Positions 1 to 9,264 of a stretch of 64,000 bases of DNA are shown here, piece after piece. The position numbers and the translations under genes are program-made. Source of the stretch: Paenarthrobacter nicotinovorans (GTDB taxonomy: Bacteria; Actinomycetota; Actinomycetes; Actinomycetales; Micrococcaceae); assembly GCF_007670255.1 (NCBI RefSeq), contig NZ_SZVS01000005.1, positions 272,399-336,398 on the forward strand, in the 5' to 3' direction. Under the pieces are notes generated by a model. The model had not been told where the DNA came from. It made no database searches and worked only from the letters and a program-made list of their open reading frames with translations. Every line of letters starts with the position of its first letter. Within the stretch, counting starts at the first letter, position 1.

Positions 1-767
1 CACAGTTCACGCCACGTGGGCATGACCTCCGTGACCAGCGTGCAGTTGGCCGGAGAGGCTATACGGTAGCCCAGTGTCAGCAGGGCGAAGGAGAGTTCGT
101 TGTCCTCGGTAAGGACGGACGTGTCGTAGATGCCGCCGTTGCCGTTGCCGGGCGGCAGTGTGCCCTGGAGGCGGGCCGCAGCGACGTCGCGAAGTGTCTT
201 GACGCGGAAGAGGGCAGCCGTGCCGGTCACCACCAGGCACTTGCCGTGGAGGCGCTTCACATCGCGGGCGTAGCGGGCGTATTCGTTTCGCTGGAGGTGA
301 CCGACGAAGCCGCCTCCGGGGCCGCCGCTGAAGACCCCGCCTACCGCGCCGAGCAGTTCGTCTCTGAGGAGGTTTGCCTTGGCGTTCTCAATGAAGTCCA
401 GAGCCAACTGGGAGTCGGCGTCCTGGACCAGGATCAGGTCTTCGGGGTCGGCGTCGGGAAGCAGCCGGCTGAGGGCGAAGTTCAGTGCCCCCGCTTTCTT
501 GTCCTTGTTCCCGACGGTGCGGATGACCTCTGCCCCCTGAGCCAGCGCGAGCTCTTCGGTGTCATCCGTGCAGTTGTCGGCCACCACGATCACGCGATCA
601 GGCCGGTGGCTCTGGTTGTTCAGGGAGACGAGGGTTTCGGTGATGCCGGCGGATTCGTTGTGGGCCGGAACCAGCACGGTGACTACGCCACCGGCTGCAC
701 GGTGGGTTCCCCGTGGCGCCACGGCTGGGTCCGGTGCATCAGTGTGGACTGTGTTGTCGGTGAGCAT
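1..767 (-). CDS. Glycosyltransferase family 2, partial (runs off left edge)
   Basis: The reading frame is open from an ATG at 767 to the window edge, giving 255 residues with no stop. A good Shine-Dalgarno (GGAGGGG) lies just upstream of the ATG. Residues about 29-39 (VTVLVPAHNES) start a GT-A fold, VVADNCTDDT (61-70) is the nucleotide-sugar loop, DADS (117-120) is the DxD-type metal site, and TEDNE (220-224) matches the TED acceptor/catalytic motif of processive-type GT2 enzymes. It should transfer a sugar from an NDP-sugar to a lipid or polysaccharide acceptor at the membrane. The C-terminal part, where membrane helices would be expected, is missing. The substrate cannot be told. The family assignment is firm; the gene is simply truncated by the window. 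Confidence 0.86.
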   Translation of the reverse strand, partial: MLTDNTVHTDAPDPAVAPRGTHRAAGGVVTVLVPAHNESAGITETLVSLNNQSHRPDRVIVVADNCTDDTEELALAQGAEVIRTVGNKDKKAGALNFALSRLLPDADPEDLILVQDADSQLALDFIENAKANLLRDELLGAVGGVFSGGPGGGFVGHLQRNEYARYARDVKRLHGKCLVVTGTAALFRVKTLRDVAAARLQGTLPPGNGNGGIYDTSVLTEDNELSFALLTLGYRIASPANCTLVTEVMPTWREL

Positions 768-963
768 GGGGACCCCTCCGTTCCTGCGTTGATTGCGTTG
801 TCTCATTTAGAGTTCCAACGCGAACGCAAGAAAGGGGCAGGCAAACCGTCAAGGAAAACTCAAGGTTTGCTCAGGACTTACCGGGAATCGAGTTCGTGGG
901 AGTGGTGCGGGAACGGGGGAAATTTGCGGGTGGTTTCGCTTGCTTCCAGCGAACTCGCGCTTT

Positions 964-1013
964 AAACGCAAGAGGACGACGGCGGGAGGTCCCGGCGTCG
1001 TCCTCTTGCGTTT
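964..1013. terminator. Hairpin terminator
   Basis: An 18-bp perfect stem (964-981 with 996-1013) closes a short GC-rich loop. It lies directly after the stop of the small minus-strand gene ending at 1026 and is the likely terminator of that gene. Confidence 0.6.
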
Positions 1014-1025
1014 GTTTCGAGCTGC

Positions 1026-1196
1026 TTAGCGGCTCAGGGCAACCGTGAAGGTTTTCGGTCCGCTGAGGGTCACGGCGATTCCGCAGTTTTCAGCGGCAGC
1101 GCGGTGGGAGAGGGACTGGATGGCGGCATCGATGGTGTGGTCGATGGCCGACTTGTCCCAGATTTTCAGCGTGATGGAGTCAGTATGTGTCGTCAT
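1026..1196 (-). CDS. Small hypothetical protein, 56 aa
   Basis: The frame encodes 56 residues from an ATG at 1196 that has a GAAAG ribosome-binding site about 8 nt upstream. A GTG at 1211 would add five residues but has no clear ribosome-binding site. The protein starts MTTHTDSITLKIWDKS and has no membrane segment or motif I recognise. A long hairpin terminator follows at 964-1013, which supports a real transcript on this strand. The frame is also open on the opposite strand here, so coding status rests on the ribosome-binding site and terminator. No function is proposed. Confidence 0.45.
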   Translation of the reverse strand: MTTHTDSITLKIWDKSAIDHTIDAAIQSLSHRAAAENCGIAVTLSGPKTFTVALSR

Positions 1197-1376
1197 TGTC
1201 AGTACTTTCACTCAGGCCGTTGACAGCCCCAAGCCTCTTCGCCCGGGGCCGCATCCTCGTCGGTGAGGATTGCTGATTCAGCTTGTATGGGAACGGATTC
1301 CCTCATTCATGGTTCATGCTGCCCACCCCGAAAAACAAGCCAAACGGCCCAAGTGTGACCGATTACACGTTCCTCA

Positions 1377-2207
1377 TTACTCCGTGTAACCGGTGGCGGC
1401 ACTGCGCTCGCGCCACCGCTCAACCTCGGCCCGCATGGCTTCCTCCACGGCGTTGTAGGCGTAAACAGCGTCGGCTCCCAGCAGCAGGAACGCCGGTGTT
1501 TCGTCGGCCTCGACGGCACTGATGATCAGTTGCGCGGCCTTGTCCGGATCACCGGGTTGGGTGCCGTGGACGGTGTCGTTCTCCTTGCGGCGCTTGCCCG
1601 CGGTTTCGGCGTAGTCGTCGATGGCTTCGGCGGACTGAGTCAGGGACCGTCCTGCGAAGTCGGTCCGGAAACCACCCGGTTCCACGGCCGTCACGGTGAT
1701 CCCGAGGGGTGCCAGTTCCTTCTGCAGGGAGCCCGAGATGCCTTCCAGTGCAGCCTTCGTAGCCGAGTAGTACCCCGAACCGGGAGGGCAGATCCGCGCC
1801 CCGATGGAGGAGATGTTCACGATCGCACCGGAACGGCGGGAACGCATGCCGGGCAGGACGGCCTTGATCATGGCGACGGGACCGAAAACGTTGGTGTCGA
1901 ACAAGGCCCGGACATCGGCGTCGTCGCCCTCTTCAACAGCAGCGCGGTAACCGTACCCGGCGTTGTTGACCAGGACGTCAACGACGCCAAAGCGTTTCTC
2001 CGCCTGCTTCACGGCCGCGTCCACCTGGGACTGGTTGGTGACATCGAGCGCTACGGCGAGTGCCGTCGTCGGGAACTCCGTGGCGAGGTCCTGCAGGGAT
2101 TCAGTGTTGCGGGCGGTGACGACGGCGTTATCGCCTTTCGCGAGGACCGCTTGGGCCAGTGCGCGGCCAAGTCCCGTGGAGCAGCCAGTGATGAGCCAGG
2201 TAGTCAT
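1377..2207 (-). CDS. SDR family NAD(P)-dependent oxidoreductase
   Basis: This 276-residue protein is a classical short-chain dehydrogenase. The cofactor loop TGCSTGLG lies at residues 7-14, NNAG at 81-84, the catalytic Ser in NISS near 134, and the YxxxK pair at Tyr147/Lys151. It should oxidise or reduce a small alcohol/ketone with NAD(P)H in the cytosol; the substrate is not evident. The start ATG at 2207 is preceded by AAAGGAACC. The length is slightly above the usual 250 residues because of a C-terminal extension typical of the SDR subgroup often annotated only as oxidoreductase. It is flanked by unrelated genes, so the context adds nothing about its role. Confidence 0.85.
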   Translation of the reverse strand: MTTWLITGCSTGLGRALAQAVLAKGDNAVVTARNTESLQDLATEFPTTALAVALDVTNQSQVDAAVKQAEKRFGVVDVLVNNAGYGYRAAVEEGDDADVRALFDTNVFGPVAMIKAVLPGMRSRRSGAIVNISSIGARICPPGSGYYSATKAALEGISGSLQKELAPLGITVTAVEPGGFRTDFAGRSLTQSAEAIDDYAETAGKRRKENDTVHGTQPGDPDKAAQLIISAVEADETPAFLLLGADAVYAYNAVEEAMRAEVERWRERSAATGYTE

Positions 2208-2304
2208 GTGGTTCCTTTCATGGTTGACCTATCCAACTGAACGCTACTCCCCACGGCTGAGGGAGTGCCTGCGTTAACAGGTACTGACAGGGCCACTGTG
2301 AAGA

Positions 2305-4281
2305 TCAACCCACATGGACCCACGGCCGCCGGCTCACGTCCGGTTCTGCTTCCCGCAGGACTTCACGGGTGACAGGGGCGATCTCGCCCTCGCCCAGGAA
2401 CAGGAAACGCAGCAGGTTGGTGATCGGGTTGCCTTCGGTCCAGCGGAAATAGATGTGGGGCATCAGGCCTGTGACATCGCGGATATGGAGCAGCACGGAG
2501 GCAATGGTGTTCGCCACCACCGGACCGTGGACCTCCAGGATCCGGTAGCCGTGGCGTTCGATGCCCTTGACGTAGAGCTCTGTCTCGAAATCGGAGGTGT
2601 CGTCCAGCACCACTTCCAGGAACATGCCGTGATAGTTGAGGGGGAGGTGGCTGACCTCGATGGCCGAGACCAGCTTCTCCCGGTACGCCTCGGCCGTGAG
2701 CCTGCGGGGCTCGTGGGCGATGAGCCGGATGGGACCTGAGTCGTCGTCGAGGATGAATTCGAGGGCGTTGCGGTCCATGTGGACATGCGTGGCGTGCAAC
2801 TCAAAGGACCTCCGCACCCGGGACAGCAGGGAAATGCCGATGATTCCCGCGATGAACACGGCCGCGATCCGGATGCCTTCCGGGCGCTCCACGATGTTCG
2901 CCACCGTGGTGTAGACGAAGACCGTGGCTATGGCACCGAAGGCAATGGTCCGCTTGCGTTGATGACGACGGCGGCTGGACAGCGTCACTGCCACGGCGGC
3001 TGAGGTCATGAGCACCAGGACGCCGGTGGCGTACGCACCGCCCTGGGCGTCGACGTCGGCATTGAAGACCACGGTGATGAAGAACCCCACCAGCGTGAAG
3101 ACGAGAACCAGCGGCCTGACTGCCTTGGCCCAGTCGGGAGCCATGCCGTAACGGGGGAGATAGCGCGGGACGAGGTTGAGCAGGCCGGCCATGGCGGAGG
3201 CCCCGGCGAACCACAGGATGGCGATGGTGCTGATGTCGTACACGGTTCCGAAACCGAGGCCCAGGTACTCGTGGGCCAGGTATGCCAAGGCGCGACCGTT
3301 TGCCTGGCCGCCCGTTTCGAACTCGCGCTCCGGGATCAGGACCACCGTGGTGAAGCTGGACGTGATGAGGAAGGAACTCATGATCAAGGCGGCTGTGGTC
3401 AGCATCCGCCGCGTACCCCGGATGCGGCCTGTGGGCTTGGCCTCGGTGTCTTCCGGATCGCCTTGGACTTGCGGCATCACGGCAACGCCGGTTTCGAAGC
3501 CCGAGAGGCCGAGCGCGAGCTTGGGGAAAACTATGCACGCGATCGCTATGGCCATGATCGGGTTGCCGTGCGAGGTCCACAGCAGCTGCCACCAATTCCC
3601 CACCGCGGTGGGATGGGTGAGCACTTCCACCACCGTGGTGGCGACGACCACCACGTTCAGCCCGAGGTAGAGGACCACCAGGACAACGGCGACACCGATC
3701 GCTTCCTTGAACCCGCGCAGGAACACCGCCGCCAGGAGAGCCAAGAGGAACAAGGTCACCAGCACGTTCTGGCCTTGCAACCAGCCGGGCATGACCGGGT
3801 TCTGGATGAGGTGGGCTGTGGCGTCTGCAGCGGACAGGGTCATGGTGATCATGAAGTCCGTGGCTGCGAAGCCCAGGAGCACCAGGACCAGGAGCTTGCC
3901 GCCCCAGCGGGGGAGCAGCCGCTCCAGCATGGCAATGGAACCCTCGCCCCGGGGGCTCTCGCCAGCCACCCTCCGGTACACAGGCAGTGCACCGAGCAGG
4001 GTCACGGCAACCAGGACGATGGTGGCCAACGGCGAGATCACCCCGGCAGCAAGCGCGGCGATGGCCGGCTGGTAACCCAACGTGGAGAAGTAGTCCACGC
4101 CCGTCAGGCACATGACCTGCCACCAGTGGTGCTTCTTTTCATGGGCCGCGCTGACGCCGCCTGGCCCGGGGTGTCGCCCTTTGTTGTCCTGCAGGCCGAA
4201 CAGGAGCCAGGTCCGGAACGATGTCCAGCCCTTGGGCCCCTGCGCTGACGGGTCTGCCGGGGGCCTGCTTAACGTGGTCAT
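2305..4281 (-). CDS. APC superfamily amino acid permease
   Basis: This 658-residue membrane protein has about twelve hydrophobic segments from residue ~45 to ~500, followed by a soluble tail of about 150 residues. The first segment region ([20 protein letters not shown]) and the following helix pair resemble the APC amino acid permease family rather than MFS. The large C-terminal cytosolic tail is characteristic of a subgroup common in actinobacteria. The start at 4281 is chosen because GGGAGG lies 6 nt upstream; an ATG 30 nt earlier has no such site. The substrate is unknown; amino acid uptake is inferred from family only. Confidence 0.75.
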   Translation of the reverse strand: MTTLSRPPADPSAQGPKGWTSFRTWLLFGLQDNKGRHPGPGGVSAAHEKKHHWWQVMCLTGVDYFSTLGYQPAIAALAAGVISPLATIVLVAVTLLGALPVYRRVAGESPRGEGSIAMLERLLPRWGGKLLVLVLLGFAATDFMITMTLSAADATAHLIQNPVMPGWLQGQNVLVTLFLLALLAAVFLRGFKEAIGVAVVLVVLYLGLNVVVVATTVVEVLTHPTAVGNWWQLLWTSHGNPIMAIAIACIVFPKLALGLSGFETGVAVMPQVQGDPEDTEAKPTGRIRGTRRMLTTAALIMSSFLITSSFTTVVLIPEREFETGGQANGRALAYLAHEYLGLGFGTVYDISTIAILWFAGASAMAGLLNLVPRYLPRYGMAPDWAKAVRPLVLVFTLVGFFITVVFNADVDAQGGAYATGVLVLMTSAAVAVTLSSRRRHQRKRTIAFGAIATVFVYTTVANIVERPEGIRIAAVFIAGIIGISLLSRVRRSFELHATHVHMDRNALEFILDDDSGPIRLIAHEPRRLTAEAYREKLVSAIEVSHLPLNYHGMFLEVVLDDTSDFETELYVKGIERHGYRILEVHGPVVANTIASVLLHIRDVTGLMPHIYFRWTEGNPITNLLRFLFLGEGEIAPVTREVLREAEPDVSRRPWVHVG

Positions 4282-4376
4282 GGGTTTCCTCCCAGCCCTA
4301 CGCTCATTCAATCTGAGCTGAACATAGCACCGCTAAGGATGCTTGGTACCGGACCGGGAGGATTCTTGATGAGTCC

Positions 4377-4913
4377 TTAACGCGGCAGGTCCAGCGTGTA
4401 CACCACCAGCTGCACCTTCGGCGCCGGCCGGGGCTTTTCCCGTTCAGGCCTGCGGACATAGCCCAGGCGCCGGTACAGGCTCTGGGACGGTTCGTTGTCG
4501 ACGGCGGTGTCCAGGACCACGCGCTTGGCACCTTGGGCCGTGGCGAGCCGTGCGGCCTCATCCATGAGTCGCTGCCCCAGCCCTGTCCTGCGGGTTTCCG
4601 GCAGCACCGCGAGCAGCCTGAGCTCAGCTTCGCCTTCTTCCGCCTGCCGGCTCAGGCGCGAACCGTAGGGCAGCAGGCTCGCCGTCCCCACTAGGCGACC
4701 TGTCTCCGTGTCTTCAGCCACCAGCAGGACGCCTTCGTCCGCACGGGCCGCCGCGTCGAGCAGCAAGTTCAGGCGCTCGCCGTCGGGCTGATGGGCGCCG
4801 GGAAGATGGTGGCCGAAGCCTTCGTACGTCAGCCGACCCACGGCGTCGTACTCTTCGTGGCGGGCCTCGCGGATCACGTAGGTGCCGGTTGCGGCGGTTG
4901 CTTGGGTGGTCAT
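4377..4913 (-). CDS. GNAT family N-acetyltransferase
   Basis: The protein of 178 residues has the GNAT fold. Motif A, with the acetyl-CoA pyrophosphate loop RRTGLG, lies at about residues 108-113, and the C-terminal SLYRRLGY stretch is typical. It transfers acetyl from acetyl-CoA to an amine of unknown nature. The ATG at 4913 follows AAAGGAC. It ends the likely transcription unit that starts with the lipoprotein at 7262 and the monooxygenase at 6301, with only 26 nt between the monooxygenase stop and this start. A role in detoxifying or modifying an imported sulfur compound would be an inference from position only. Confidence 0.82.
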   Translation of the reverse strand: MTTQATAATGTYVIREARHEEYDAVGRLTYEGFGHHLPGAHQPDGERLNLLLDAAARADEGVLLVAEDTETGRLVGTASLLPYGSRLSRQAEEGEAELRLLAVLPETRRTGLGQRLMDEAARLATAQGAKRVVLDTAVDNEPSQSLYRRLGYVRRPEREKPRPAPKVQLVVYTLDLPR

Positions 4914-4939
4914 CTTTGTCCTTTCGACGACGACGGCGG

Positions 4940-6301
4940 TCAGCGTGCGCGGGCCGCGGCGGGTTCCGGCCGGGAAGCCAGGCCAAGGTGCGATTTCAGG
5001 GTGCTGCCTGTGTACTCGGTACGGGCCAGGCCGCGTTCCTGGAGGATCGGAATGACCCGGGTGGTGAAACGCTCCAGGTCCTGCGGGAGGAGGGAGAACA
5101 TGAGGTTGAAGCCGTCGGCGGCTCCCTCGGCATGCCATCGTTCCAGGGAATCGGCGACATGTTCGGGGCTGCCGATGAAGTCGTAGTTCCGTTTGTCTCC
5201 GGTGAGGATGGAGTAGAGATCCTTGAGGGTCACCTCATGTTCACGTCCCCGGATCTGTTCGCCGGCGGAGCGGAAGTCCGTGCGCGGGTTGGTGATGCCG
5301 GGAATGCCCGACTGTTCAACGGTGGCGTCCGGGCCGAGGCCTGTGAAGTCGATATGTCCTGCGAAGTACTCCTGCAGGAAGTCAATCACCTGCTGGTCAG
5401 TGATGAGATTGTCCAGTTCGCGGATGCGTTCCAGTGCTTCGTTCCGGCTGTCGGCGACGATGGGGGAGATGGCTTGGTAGACGTAGATCACGTCGGGGTT
5501 CCGGCCGAACGTTTCTGCCAGCGCCCGCACCGAATCCCGGTAACGCCGGGCCTGCGGGATATCCGGGTGGCTGGCGAACAGGGCGTTGGCGAAGCGGGCG
5601 CCCAAACGTTGTCCCGGGCCGGACGTACCGGCCTGCGCCAGGAGTGGCGAGTGCTGCGGGGATGGGCCGATATTGAGCGGGCCGGCCACTTTGAAGAATT
5701 CGCCCTCGTGGTTGAGGCGGCTGAGCTTGTGGCGGTCGAAGAATTGGCCGTGCTCTTTGTTGTACAGGAAAGCGTCAGGGTCCCAGGAATTCCACAAACC
5801 CTGCGTGACTTCCACGAATTCCTCGGCACGCTGGTAGCGGAGGCCGTGTTCGAAGTGCTGGTCGGCGCCGTAGTTTCCCGCTGTGCTGTTGGTCAGGTCC
5901 CGTGTGGTGACGATGTTCCAGCCCACCCTGCCGCCGCTGATGTGGTCTGCTGTGAGCGCTGCGCGGGCGAAGTTGTACGGCTGGTCGTAGGACGTTGACG
6001 AGGTAGCGATCAGGCCGATCCTGTCCGTCACTGCGCCCAGGGCCGTGACCAGGCCGATGGGGTCGAAACGGTTGAGGATGCCCGGGTTTGAAGTCTCGTC
6101 AATGGCAAGGGAATCGCCCAGGAAGATCGCGTCGAACTTCGCATCCTCGGCCGTTTTGGCCAGTTCCACCTGATGCGCGAAGTCGATGCTGGCCTGCGGG
6201 AATGCCGTTTCGTGGCGCCAGGAAGCCAAGTGGATGCCCGTCCCTACCAAGTAGGCGAAGAAGTGGATCTGCCGGCGTTCGTTGGCGAGGTGCTGGTTCA
6301 T
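4940..6301 (-). CDS. LLM-class flavin-dependent monooxygenase (NtaA/SnaA/DszA type)
   Basis: This 453-residue enzyme belongs to the luciferase-like TIM-barrel family, in the NtaA/SnaA/DszA/SoxA branch, judged by the length and by HFFAYLVGTGIHLASWR near the N-terminus, NIVTTRDLTNSTAGNYG in the middle and FNLMFSLLP near the end. Members use FMNH2 from a separate reductase plus O2 to cleave C-S or C-N bonds or to oxidise sulfur compounds. The start at 6301 has AGGAAA upstream; an earlier ATG at 6328 does not. It sits between a MetQ-type lipoprotein and an acetyltransferase, which suggests it acts on the imported organosulfur compound. No flavin reductase gene is nearby. Confidence 0.85.
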   Translation of the reverse strand: MNQHLANERRQIHFFAYLVGTGIHLASWRHETAFPQASIDFAHQVELAKTAEDAKFDAIFLGDSLAIDETSNPGILNRFDPIGLVTALGAVTDRIGLIATSSTSYDQPYNFARAALTADHISGGRVGWNIVTTRDLTNSTAGNYGADQHFEHGLRYQRAEEFVEVTQGLWNSWDPDAFLYNKEHGQFFDRHKLSRLNHEGEFFKVAGPLNIGPSPQHSPLLAQAGTSGPGQRLGARFANALFASHPDIPQARRYRDSVRALAETFGRNPDVIYVYQAISPIVADSRNEALERIRELDNLITDQQVIDFLQEYFAGHIDFTGLGPDATVEQSGIPGITNPRTDFRSAGEQIRGREHEVTLKDLYSILTGDKRNYDFIGSPEHVADSLERWHAEGAADGFNLMFSLLPQDLERFTTRVIPILQERGLARTEYTGSTLKSHLGLASRPEPAAARAR

Positions 6302-6377
6302 GGCGTGGTTTCCTGGTGTTCCTGGCATGGCTGAGGGGCGGCTGGCTGTGTGGCGCAGCGGGCCGCCCCTCAGACGA

Positions 6378-7262
6378 TTACTTGGTCTTCTTGATGGCTG
6401 CTTCTTCGGCGGTCAGGACTTCCTGCAGCTTGGCAGCGGTCCAGTCGGCCTTGAATTGCAGGTTTCCGTCGTTGAGTTTGGTGACAGAGGCTTCAACTTC
6501 GGGCGTGTGGTAGGCGTCCACGATCTTCTTCCAGACGGGATCGTCCTTGCGGTCGGCCTTCACCACGAAACCGTTAATGTAGGGAGCCAGGGACTCGGAG
6601 TTCAGGTCTTCCTTGAAGATGATTTTGTCGTCGCCCAAGCCGCCCTTCTGGGCCTGCGTGTTATTGACGACGGCGGCCTCCGTGGTGCCCTTGAGCGCGT
6701 TCACTGTCTGGTTGCTGTCGACGGGGACAACCTTGACCTTGCTGGAGGTGATCTCAGCTGGGGTGGACAGCGAGTTGCCGCCATCCTTGAGCTGCAACAG
6801 TCCGGCAGTCTGCAGGTTCAGCAGGGCACGGGCCTGGTTGGTGGGGTTGTTCGGGATCGCAATCTCAGCGTCGGCGGGAAGCTCGGCCACGGACTTGTAC
6901 TTCTCGGAGTAGAGGGCCAGCGGGTACACGGCAGTGGCGCCCACCGGGACGAGTGTGCCGTTGCTGTTGACGTTGAACTGGGAGAGGTACTTCAGGTGCT
7001 GGAACAGGTTGATGTCCACTTGGCCTTGCTGGGTGGCGGTGTTGATCTGAGCGCCGTCAGTGAAGTTCTTGACCTCCAGGTCGACGCCCTGGTCCTTGAG
7101 CTTGTTCTTCAGGATGGTCCAGTGCTCTTCGGCGCCATCGTCCACCCCGATGACCACCTTGGTGTTTCCGGAATTCGAAGAGCCTCCCGCAGCACCCCCG
7201 CACGCGGACAACGACAAGGCGGCAATGAGGCCGACGGCGGCGACTAACAGGCGGTTCTTCAT
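6378..7262 (-). CDS. metQ: MetQ/NlpA family substrate-binding lipoprotein
   Basis: The protein is 294 residues with a short basic start, a hydrophobic segment and a lipobox ending at Cys21 (LSAC), so it should be a membrane-anchored lipoprotein outside the cell. The body matches the NlpA/MetQ family (VVIGVDDGAEEHWTIL, then AIPNNPTNQARALLNLQ). It captures methionine or a related sulfur compound for the MetN/MetI importer. GGAGAA precedes the ATG at 7262. It is transcribed divergently from metN (7482), with which it shares a 219-bp control region, and it is followed by a monooxygenase. The ligand may be an oxidised methionine or other organosulfur compound rather than methionine itself. Confidence 0.85.
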   Translation of the reverse strand: MKNRLLVAAVGLIAALSLSACGGAAGGSSNSGNTKVVIGVDDGAEEHWTILKNKLKDQGVDLEVKNFTDGAQINTATQQGQVDINLFQHLKYLSQFNVNSNGTLVPVGATAVYPLALYSEKYKSVAELPADAEIAIPNNPTNQARALLNLQTAGLLQLKDGGNSLSTPAEITSSKVKVVPVDSNQTVNALKGTTEAAVVNNTQAQKGGLGDDKIIFKEDLNSESLAPYINGFVVKADRKDDPVWKKIVDAYHTPEVEASVTKLNDGNLQFKADWTAAKLQEVLTAEEAAIKKTK

Positions 7263-7481
7263 GGTGCTTCTCCGTACAAGGGTATTGATGCGAATGGAAG
7301 GTACGGGGTGTTCCCCCTGCCTCACGCTAGGCAGTTGCGTGCACCGGAATCGAGCGGGCCCGCAACACTTCGACGCCTGCCGTCAAGGAAAGAAACCGCA
7401 GGTCACAGGGGGTCACCGGGTTCGATCCGGGAGTGGTGTCGCTGTTGGAATGAGGTCCCAAACAACCTCAAGGAGGCTCCG

Positions 7482-8585
7482 TTGAGCGCCATCGTCTCCC
7501 TGCGCGGAGTCAGTAAACAATTCCCGGTCCCCGGAGGCCGGACCGTGAACAAGGGTGCTGCTCCGGTGCGCGCCGTCGACTCCGTCACCCTGGACATTGA
7601 AGAAGGAACGGTCGTCGGGATCGTTGGATACTCCGGCGCCGGGAAGTCCACGCTGGTGCGGCTGCTCAACGGACTGGAACGTCCCACCGAGGGGCAAGTG
7701 ATCGTCAAAGGGCAGGACATCTCTTCTTTGCCGGAAAGCCAGTTGCGGAAAGTCCGGTCCGGGATCGGCATGATCTTCCAGCAGTTCAACCTGCTCAAGT
7801 CCCGCACCGTCTTCGGCAACGTGGCCTACCCCTTGAAAGTTGCCGGCTGGCCCAAGGAGAAGATCCGGCCCCGTGTGGAGGAACTCCTGGAATTCGTGGG
7901 GATCGCCGACAAGGCAGGCACCTACCCGCGGCGCCTTTCCGGTGGGCAGCAGCAAAGGGTAGGCATTGCCCGTGCGCTGGCCAACGCCCCGGACATTCTC
8001 CTCGCCGACGAAGCCACCAGCGCCTTGGACCCCGAAACCACAAGGGATGTACTGCGCCTGCTGCGCCGTATCAACAAGGAACTCGGCACCACCGTGGTGG
8101 TCATTACCCACGAAATGAACGTGGTCCGCGAGATTTGCGACACCGTGGTGATGATGGAATCCGGGCGCGTTGTGGAATCCGGGCCCACCTACTCCGTGTT
8201 CGCAAACCCCCAGAGCCCCTCCACCCAGCGCTTTGTGTCCACCGCGGTCCACGGAACCCCCGAGCCCGAGACGGTCCAACGGCTCTCGGCCGCTCACCCG
8301 GGGTTGCTGGTCTCGGTGGGCATTTCCGAAGCCGCGCCCACTCCCTTGGTCGCTGCCACCTTTGAGCGCCACGGCGTCGGCTCCAGCGTGGTCTTCGGCG
8401 GCGTCACCGAAATCCAGAACCGCATCCTGGGCACGCTCACCTATGAACTCACTGGCAGCGACGCATCGATTGACGCGGCGCTCGCCGAACTGGGTGACGT
8501 CACCGCCGTCGAACGCCAAATTCCGACGGCGGCACCCACCGAAACTGGCGTACCGAACCTCGCCACTGTTGGAGAGAAAGCATGA
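7482..8585 (+). CDS. metN: Methionine-type ABC importer ATPase (MetN)
   Basis: The 367-residue protein has Walker A GYSGAGKST (49-57), the LSGGQQQR signature (152-159) and Walker B ILLADE (172-177). A C-terminal NIL domain (about residues 285-355), the regulatory methionine-binding domain of MetN, identifies the subfamily. The start is a TTG at 7482 chosen because AAGGAGG lies 5 nt upstream; no ATG with a binding site is available. It energises MetI at the inner face of the membrane. Its stop overlaps the metI start by four bases. The region just upstream has no obvious riboswitch although the second sulfur operon in this window does. Confidence 0.9.
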   Translation: MSAIVSLRGVSKQFPVPGGRTVNKGAAPVRAVDSVTLDIEEGTVVGIVGYSGAGKSTLVRLLNGLERPTEGQVIVKGQDISSLPESQLRKVRSGIGMIFQQFNLLKSRTVFGNVAYPLKVAGWPKEKIRPRVEELLEFVGIADKAGTYPRRLSGGQQQRVGIARALANAPDILLADEATSALDPETTRDVLRLLRRINKELGTTVVVITHEMNVVREICDTVVMMESGRVVESGPTYSVFANPQSPSTQRFVSTAVHGTPEPETVQRLSAAHPGLLVSVGISEAAPTPLVAATFERHGVGSSVVFGGVTEIQNRILGTLTYELTGSDASIDAALAELGDVTAVERQIPTAAPTETGVPNLATVGEKA

Positions 8586-9244
8586 CCACCGACTGGACCA
8601 CCCTCCTGCCCGTCCTGGGCGAATCCTTCCAGCAGACCATCTACATGGTGGTCATCACCGTGCTGCTCAGCGGACTGGCCGGGTTGGTGCTCGGTGTGAC
8701 GCTGTACGCCACGCGGCCCGGGAATCTGTTTGCCAACAAGGCCGTGTTTTCCGTGCTCAACTTCCAGGTGAACATCATCCGGCCCATCCCGTTCATCATC
8801 TTCATCACGGCCATCGCTCCTCTGACGCTGATCATCATGGGAACCACCATCGGCACCACTGCGGCGATCCTGCCCATGGCGCTGATGGCCGGCGTCGTGA
8901 TCGGGCGGGTGGTGGAACAGAACCTGGTGGCGTCCGATCCCGGCGTGGTGGAAGCTGCCCGGGCCATGGGCGACAGCCGCCTGCGCATCCTGTGGGCCGT
9001 GGTGATTCCCGAGTCCTTGGCGCCGCTGATCCTCGGCTACACCTTCATGATCATCGCGATCGTGGACATGTCCGCCATGGCCGGGTACATCGGCGGCGGC
9101 GGGCTGGGCAACTTCGCCATCATGTACGGCTACCAGCAGTTCAACTGGGAAGTCACGCTGGTCACGGTGCTCATCATCATCGTCATGGTTCAGGCCGCGC
9201 AGTTGCTGGGCAACTTCCTGGCCCAGCGAATCCTTCGCCGCTAA
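8582..9244 (+). CDS. metI: Methionine-type ABC importer permease (MetI)
   Basis: This 220-residue protein has about five hydrophobic segments and the EAA loop (VVEAARAMGDSRLRILWAVVIPES) that contacts the ATPase. Length and sequence match MetI. It forms the membrane channel of the MetNIQ importer. The ATGA overlap with metN at 8582-8585 indicates translational coupling. The gene is followed 20 nt later by an SsuD-like monooxygenase, so import and desulfurisation appear co-expressed. Confidence 0.9.
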   Translation: MTTDWTTLLPVLGESFQQTIYMVVITVLLSGLAGLVLGVTLYATRPGNLFANKAVFSVLNFQVNIIRPIPFIIFITAIAPLTLIIMGTTIGTTAAILPMALMAGVVIGRVVEQNLVASDPGVVEAARAMGDSRLRILWAVVIPESLAPLILGYTFMIIAIVDMSAMAGYIGGGGLGNFAIMYGYQQFNWEVTLVTVLIIIVMVQAAQLLGNFLAQRILRR

Positions 9245-9264
9245 GTTTCTTTGGAGATTTTGTA

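Noticed and set aside
246..965. Plus-strand reading frame over the left-edge glycosyltransferase
   Set aside because: The minus-strand glycosyltransferase has a good start and motifs; the plus frame does not.
7405..7435. tRNA-like GGGTTCGATCCGGG sequence before metN
   Set aside because: It resembles a T-arm but no acceptor, D or anticodon arms are present on either side, so it is not a tRNA.
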